From the NCBI GenBank assembly GCA_028279215.1, contig JANQOF010000015.1, positions 62,001-126,000 on the forward strand: 64,000 nucleotides of DNA, given 5' to 3'. Positions 62,611-64,000 of this stretch are shown here, piece by piece (the stretch's first letter is position 1; each line of letters opens with the position of its first letter). The stretch is from Pirellulales bacterium. GTDB lineage: Bacteria > Planctomycetota > Planctomycetia > Pirellulales > Lacipirellulaceae. The notes beneath the pieces were generated by a model. The model worked only from the letters and a program-made list of their open reading frames with translations, was not told the DNA's origin and did no database searches. The position numbers and the translations under genes are program-made.

Positions 62611-63558
62611 ATGCCGCAAGCACCCATGCCGTCTGCACGAGTCGCGACGACCATCACTGCGGGGCAGCTCATCGAAGTAGCTCGCCCCGCGTTGTGGTCG
62701 ACACATCTATGGTTCTACTTGTTGCCGTTGGGCGGGTATCGCGTTCTCGATACGGTCGGCTTTTGGCTCGGCGCGGTATATGTCACGTTTCCGTTGGGCC
62801 TGTTACTTTACGGCTGGAACGACTGGGCCGACTACGAGACCGATCGGCGTAACCCGCGCAAGGGCAACCTGCTGTTTGGGGCGAAGCTCTCTCTCGCCGC
62901 CCTTGCCGCGCTGCCCTGGCGTATAGCGCTTGTTCAGATACCATTCTTCATCGGGTTCACCTGGCTAATCGGAGCCAAGTTCCTGTTGTGGATCGCGGCG
63001 GCGCTCGTGGTGAACGCATGCTACAACTTGCCACGGCTGAACTTTAAGGGCCGACCGCTGCTCGACGTGGTGAGCCAGAGCGGCTATCTGCTGGTGTTCG
63101 TCTTGGCGAGTTGGGCAAATGATGTGCCCCAACTCCCTTGGCCTGTGTTTGTGTTTGGACTGTTGTTCGCAATGCACTCGCACCTGCTAGCCGAAATCGT
63201 TGACATCGAGCCCGACCGGATGGCGGGGCGCCGAACCACGGCGGTCGTCATGGGAGCGGCCGGTGCCAAGCTGGCGGTAGCCATCATGCTTTTTTGCGAG
63301 GCCGGAGTGGTTGCCCTGTTTATCGACGTGGGTTCCGGTTTGGCCGGTTATGGCAAATGGATGGTCGTGGCGTTCCTGGGTACGGCCGGGGTCGGATTTG
63401 CCACAAATCTGCTCGTTCGTGGGGGAGAAACCGTCAGTAATCGCCATTTGGCGTGGGTTTTGATCGCGTGGAACCTAGTGGCCATAGGCAGCATGTACTT
63501 CATCTGGCGAGCCGGCCTGTTTGTAGCCCCAGCCGAAACTTCAGGCCTAGGGGGCTAG
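62611..63558 (+). CDS. UbiA-family prenyltransferase
   Basis: A 315-residue membrane protein with about eight helices. GWNDWADYETDRRNPRK contains the first Asp-rich motif (Asp71, Asp74, Asp78) and EIVDIEPDRMAGRRTT the second, both needed for prenyl-diphosphate binding through Mg. Relatives make quinones, hemes, chlorophylls or lipids; the substrate is not apparent. ATG at 62,611 starts right after the DUF6807 stop, in keeping with one operon. Confidence 0.9.
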   Translation: MPQAPMPSARVATTITAGQLIEVARPALWSTHLWFYLLPLGGYRVLDTVGFWLGAVYVTFPLGLLLYGWNDWADYETDRRNPRKGNLLFGAKLSLAALAALPWRIALVQIPFFIGFTWLIGAKFLLWIAAALVVNACYNLPRLNFKGRPLLDVVSQSGYLLVFVLASWANDVPQLPWPVFVFGLLFAMHSHLLAEIVDIEPDRMAGRRTTAVVMGAAGAKLAVAIMLFCEAGVVALFIDVGSGLAGYGKWMVVAFLGTAGVGFATNLLVRGGETVSNRHLAWVLIAWNLVAIGSMYFIWRAGLFVAPAETSGLGG

Positions 63559-63631
63559 TGCTTTCGACCGCCAGCGTGATTATCATAGTAACCAGGTATC
63601 GTGTTTTCCTTTTCAGGTAGGAGTGTTTGAG

Positions 63632-63865
63632 ATGCGTAAGTTTGGATTTGCGTTCACCATGATGAGCGCGTTGGTTTGCGGTCTAGGCTGCTCGCAAGAA
63701 ACCATGGACAAGACCGAGAAGGCGGCCGATGCCGCTGGCGATGCGGTCGAGAGTGCCGCCAAAGACACCGCGGACGCGGCCAAGGATGCGGCTGAGAAAA
63801 CAGGCGACGCCGTTGGCGATGCCGCTGATGCTGTCAAAGACGAGGCCGAAAAAGTAACCGAGTAA
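63632..63865 (+). CDS. Small Ala/Asp/Lys-rich probable lipoprotein
   Basis: A 77-residue protein. The first 20 residues form a signal ending in LVCGLGCSQE, with Cys as the probable lipidation site although the lipobox is not perfect. The mature part is low complexity: repeats of the type KDAAEKTGDAVGDAADAV, an amphipathic helical pattern with a period of about 11 that resembles LEA-like or apolipoprotein-like repeats. ATG at 63,632 has a TAGGAG site 8 bases upstream. The gene is followed by a terminator. Confidence 0.8.
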   Translation: MRKFGFAFTMMSALVCGLGCSQETMDKTEKAADAAGDAVESAAKDTADAAKDAAEKTGDAVGDAADAVKDEAEKVTE

Positions 63866-63881
63866 ACACTCGAGCTTCAGT

Positions 63882-63913
63882 GATAGCGACTCGGCGTTTG
63901 CCGAGTCGCTATC
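63882..63913 (+). terminator. Intrinsic terminator-like hairpin
   Basis: GATAGCGACTCGGC (63,882-63,895), a GTTT loop and the exact complement (63,900-63,913) form a 14-bp perfect stem 16 bases after the lipoprotein stop. Only a loose T-rich tract follows, so termination may be partial. Confidence 0.78.
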
Positions 63914-64000
63914 CACCCTCTTGCTCTTGCTCCGCTGTGATCCAGTAGGATGCAGGTGTGCATGTCGCGCACGATTCTATCTGTGCGCTTGTGAGTGGAC

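Noticed and set aside
1..64000. tRNA, rRNA, CRISPR array, transposase, integrase or prophage genes
   Set aside because: Looked for by typical motifs on both strands; none was seen. The structured candidate at 37,648 does not have a tRNA shape.

Overview
The window looks like a chromosome segment from a planctomycete of the Pirellulales type. The signs are two secreted proteins with PEP-CTERM-like tails, a DUF1559 pilin-like protein, FSVRHLL-type membrane proteins, a planctomycete/verrucomicrobial (PV) bacterial microcompartment operon, many lineage-restricted hypothetical proteins and short degenerate repeats between genes. Genes lie on both strands in short operons. I saw no tRNA, rRNA, CRISPR array, transposase or prophage. 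All assignments come from reading the sequence; no database search was run.

Region 1 (1-7,740): the 3' end of a glnE-like gene, a GNAT acetyltransferase, a GH57 glucanotransferase, bioD overlapping a degenerate AroE-like gene, membrane proteins and a methyltransferase. Region 2 (7,750-12,300): a cobalamin riboswitch (minus strand, about 10,648-10,820) leads into three co-oriented genes for a pilin-like DUF1559 protein, a dockerin-like secreted protein and a PEP-CTERM protein. This is a candidate B12-controlled cell-surface system and is the least conventional feature here. A metal-type permease with a fused HMA domain lies upstream. Region 3 (12,250-17,540): the primary sigma factor with a clear terminator, zinc-ribbon hypothetical proteins and a methyltransferase.

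Region 4 (17,636-31,260): L-rhamnose catabolism plus the microcompartment. An AraC regulator is divergent from rhaA, an NCS1-like permease, a small membrane protein and rhaB. Convergent to these is a twelve-gene minus-strand operon: DeoR regulator, PduL, two BMC-H, acetate kinase, BMC-P, CoA-acylating aldehyde dehydrogenase, BMC-P, an unknown protein, BMC-P, class II aldolase and a malate/lactate dehydrogenase. Rhamnose would be isomerised and phosphorylated in the cytosol. Aldol cleavage and lactaldehyde oxidation to an acyl-phosphate would follow in the shell, with ATP recovered by the kinase. Region 5 (31,355-35,869): a biotin ligase and the three subunits of a Na+-pumping biotin-dependent decarboxylase.

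Region 6 (35,870-44,500): GxxExxY and four-helix-bundle genes (the latter frameshifted) flanked by short inverted word repeats, DinB and cupin proteins, a candidate structured small RNA with a terminator (37,648-37,821), an iron-type ABC permease, and a large membrane protein with an ABC ATPase. Region 7 (44,600-55,500): trpBA, mutM, a DUF3500 protein, NAD(P)H-hydrate repair enzymes, ribF, nrnA, and a Rieske protein with a cytochrome b/c fusion. Region 8 (55,525-64,000): palindromic repeats, then an unsaturated-uronate pathway (GH88, SDR, KDG kinase, KDPG aldolase and a UxaC-like isomerase), a DUF6807 protein, a UbiA prenyltransferase and a small lipoprotein followed by a terminator.
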